The notes under the pieces: generated by a model
Seen by the model: the letters and a program-made list of their open reading frames with translations, nothing else
Database searches by the model: none
Told to the model about the DNA's origin: nothing
NCBI RefSeq assembly: GCF_002368035.1
Contig: NZ_AP018222.1
Span: forward strand, 1,611,836-1,675,835
Length of the DNA: 64,000 nt
Direction of reading: 5' to 3'
Source of the DNA: Nostoc linckia NIES-25
GTDB taxonomy: Bacteria; Cyanobacteriota; Cyanobacteriia; Cyanobacteriales; Nostocaceae
Shown: one piece after another, positions 62,015 through 64,000 of the stretch
How positions within the stretch are numbered: the first letter of the stretch is position 1
Layout: each line of letters begins with the position of its first letter
Translations under genes and position numbers: made by a program

Positions 62015-64000
62015 ATGCTGAACATTCCTCAATTACTGGCAACTGAATTAAACCTCAAACCCCACCAAGTACAAAACGCCCTAGAACTTTTGGCGGAGGG
62101 TGCAACGATTCCGTTTATTGCACGTTACCGTAAAGAGCGCACTAATGAAATGAATGAAGTGCAACTTCGGGAACTGGCTGATAGATATACTTATTTGACA
62201 GAACTAGAAGAACGTAAGTCTGTCATTTTAAATGCGATCGCCGAACAAGGTAAACTTACAGACGAACTCAAAGCGAAAATCGCATCTTGTTTACAAAAAA
62301 CAGAACTTGAAGATCTATACTTACCGTATCGACCAAAGCGACGCACCCGCGCCACCATCGCCAGGGAAAAAGGACTCGAACCCCTAGCGGAATTCATCAA
62401 GTCGCTAAATGCCAAAAATGCTATTAGTGCTTCTTTGGAGGAAGCAGCGGCTAAGTATATTTCGGAAGCCAAGGGAGTAAAAACCCCAGATGAAGCGCTC
62501 AAAGGTGCTGCTGACATCTTAGCGGAAGAAGTCGCTGAAAAAGCCGGGTTACGCGCACATATCCGTGATTATTTTCTTGAAGAAGGAGTGTTTGTCTCCC
62601 GCATCAAAGATGATTATCCTGAAGGTACAACCAAATTTGAGATGTACCGAAACTATCAAATCAAGGTAAAAAATATTGCACCCCACAATATGCTGGCGTT
62701 GTGTCGGGGTGAAGCTGAGAAAGTATTAAGCTTTGAAATTGCTTTCGATGAAGATACGGTACTTTATTATCTGGAATCTCAAGAAATTAAAACTAAAGTC
62801 CGGATAATTCGGGATTTTTATCAAGCAATGTTGAAGGATGCATTCAACCGTTTAATGAAAGTATCTCTGATGGGAGAGGTGGTTTCTGAGAAAAAAACCT
62901 ATGCAGATATAGAATCAATCAAGACATTTGAAACAAATCTGCGGGAGTTGCTGTTGTCTGCACCAGCCGGAATGAAACCAACCCTAGCCATAGATCCCGG
63001 ATTTAGAACTGGGTGTAAAGTTGTAGTTCTGGACGAAACGGGGAAATTTTTGGAGTACCAAGCGGTATTTCCTCACCAAGCGGCTGAACAAAGGCTTAAA
63101 GCTGCACAAACCATCAAAAATCTGCTTGAAAAGTACAAAATTGAGTTAATCGCCATTGGTAACGGTACAGCATCCCGTGAAACAGAGGAGTTTGTTTCGG
63201 AAGTCCTAAAAACTATGGAACGCAAACCAGTTAAGGTGATAGTCAACGAGTCTGGTGCATCTATATATTCTGCCAGTAAAGTGGCGTTGGAAGAATTTCC
63301 CAATTTAGATGTTACCGTGCGTGGGGCAATTAGTATCGGCCGGCGTTTGCAAGATCCCTTGGCGGAACTGGTGAAAATCGATCCCAAATCCATCGGCGTG
63401 GGACAATACCAGCACGATGTCGATCAAAAGTTGTTGAAAAAGAAATTGGATGAAACTGTAGAAAGCTGCGTTAACTACGTAGGTGTAGACTTAAACACCG
63501 CTTCCAAAGAACTGCTAACTTCCGTCTCAGGAATTACCGCAGCAGTGGCTAATAATATTGTTGCCCATCGCAACCAAAACGGAGCCTTTAAAAATCGCCG
63601 TCAACTGTTGAAAGTTCCGAAATTGGGGCCAAAAGCTTTTGAACAAGCAGCGGGTTTTCTGCGAATTCGCGGTGGTGACAACCCATTAGATAATACAGCA
63701 GTGCATCCAGAGAGTTATGCTGTAGTAGAGGCGATCGCATCGGATTTAAATGTGCCATTAAATCAGGTGACGCAAATTGCCGAAAAACTCAAAAAAACCA
63801 ACCTGAAAAAATACGTAACCGATACCGTGGGAGAACCCACACTGCGCGATATCCTCAGCGAACTCGAAAAACCAGGGAGAGATCCCCGTGCTGAGTTCAA
63901 GTACGCCACCTTCAAAGAAGGAATTAAGGAAATTACCGACTTAAAGGAAGGAATGGAACTAGAGGGAATGATTACCAATGTCGCCAACTTCGGTGCATTC
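62015..64000 (+). CDS. tex: Tex-type RNA-binding transcription accessory protein (3' end missing)
   Basis: The first 662 codons of Tex are present and the gene runs off the window. The N-terminal helical part has PFIARYRKERT and EDLYLPYRPKRRTRATIAREKGLEPLA. The YqgF-like domain starts at LAIDPGFRTGCKVVVLD. The helix-hairpin-helix region follows with YVGVDLNTASKELLTSVSGI and FKNRRQLLKVPKLGPKAFEQAAGFLRI. The last residues, EGMITNVANFGAF, open the S1 RNA-binding domain. Tex binds nucleic acids and affects transcription; its exact role in cyanobacteria is not established. The ATG at 62015 gives the usual family start. Confidence 0.95.
   Translation, partial: MLNIPQLLATELNLKPHQVQNALELLAEGATIPFIARYRKERTNEMNEVQLRELADRYTYLTELEERKSVILNAIAEQGKLTDELKAKIASCLQKTELEDLYLPYRPKRRTRATIAREKGLEPLAEFIKSLNAKNAISASLEEAAAKYISEAKGVKTPDEALKGAADILAEEVAEKAGLRAHIRDYFLEEGVFVSRIKDDYPEGTTKFEMYRNYQIKVKNIAPHNMLALCRGEAEKVLSFEIAFDEDTVLYYLESQEIKTKVRIIRDFYQAMLKDAFNRLMKVSLMGEVVSEKKTYADIESIKTFETNLRELLLSAPAGMKPTLAIDPGFRTGCKVVVLDETGKFLEYQAVFPHQAAEQRLKAAQTIKNLLEKYKIELIAIGNGTASRETEEFVSEVLKTMERKPVKVIVNESGASIYSASKVALEEFPNLDVTVRGAISIGRRLQDPLAELVKIDPKSIGVGQYQHDVDQKLLKKKLDETVESCVNYVGVDLNTASKELLTSVSGITAAVANNIVAHRNQNGAFKNRRQLLKVPKLGPKAFEQAAGFLRIRGGDNPLDNTAVHPESYAVVEAIASDLNVPLNQVTQIAEKLKKTNLKKYVTDTVGEPTLRDILSELEKPGRDPRAEFKYATFKEGIKEITDLKEGMELEGMITNVANFGAF

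Overview
The window comes from a filamentous, probably heterocyst-forming cyanobacterium of the Nostoc/Anabaena type. The evidence is the photosynthesis gene set (psbO, ndhS, a cpcT-type bilin lyase, thf1/psb29), the frequent HIP1 octamer GCGATCGC, and many intergenic arrays of 7-base tandem repeats of the kind known in Nostocales. FtsZ, GshB, PsbO and the NDH-1 subunit NdhS are all of the Nostoc type. No rRNA, tRNA, CRISPR array or transposase gene was seen.

Layout. 0-6 kb: tail of a PEP-CTERM secreted protein, glutaredoxin plus glutathione synthetase, then ftsZ and ftsQ on the minus strand separated by a 1.07-kb gene-free stretch. 6-13 kb: a two-gene STAND-type module, made of a 443-residue P-loop ATPase and a 1668-residue TPR / P-loop / 14-blade WD40 protein. 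13-20.5 kb: psbO, a SigF-type sigma factor with a PilP-like lipoprotein, glyA and cinA. 20.6-23.4 kb: a HicB-like gene with an in-frame stop, a frameshifted EcsC/TerB-like gene and a DUF2993 protein. 23.7-26.2 kb: UDP-glucose dehydrogenase and UDP-xylose synthase (nucleotide-sugar supply). 26.5-33.5 kb: a Kef-type antiporter with a USP tail, a HAS-barrel protein, ndhS, rodA, an Mrp-type Fe-S carrier and an SRPBCC protein. 34-40 kb: hemF, a STAS protein, cpcT, thf1, a four-helix membrane protein, exbD-exbB and a YkvA protein. 40-47 kb: a 1076-residue GH15/phosphorylase-kinase-like protein, a 44-residue small gene, mgtE and pyrB. 47-56 kb: two adjacent half-ABC exporters, a broken acetyltransferase gene, a pentapeptide-repeat protein and the TldD/TldE pair. 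56-59.3 kb: a tight four-gene operon (two SMR-size transporters, an FAD oxidoreductase, a GT2 glycosyltransferase) resembling a lipid-linked-sugar export unit. 59.3-61.5 kb: AT-rich and essentially empty. 62-64 kb: start of the Tex RNA-binding protein, cut by the window edge.

Most genes are core metabolism, cell division, envelope and photosynthesis. The accessory signals are the STAND pair, the SMR/FAD/GT2 operon, three damaged genes, and a rich layer of dispersed repeats. The repeats include 7-mer arrays, a purine/pyrimidine hairpin family with at least five copies, two MITE-like elements sharing terminal inverted repeats, and a palindromic 29-mer in two orientations. In several places repeat sequence lies in frame inside genes (pyrB, the GH15-like gene, the STAND protein) or has duplicated a gene end (exbD).
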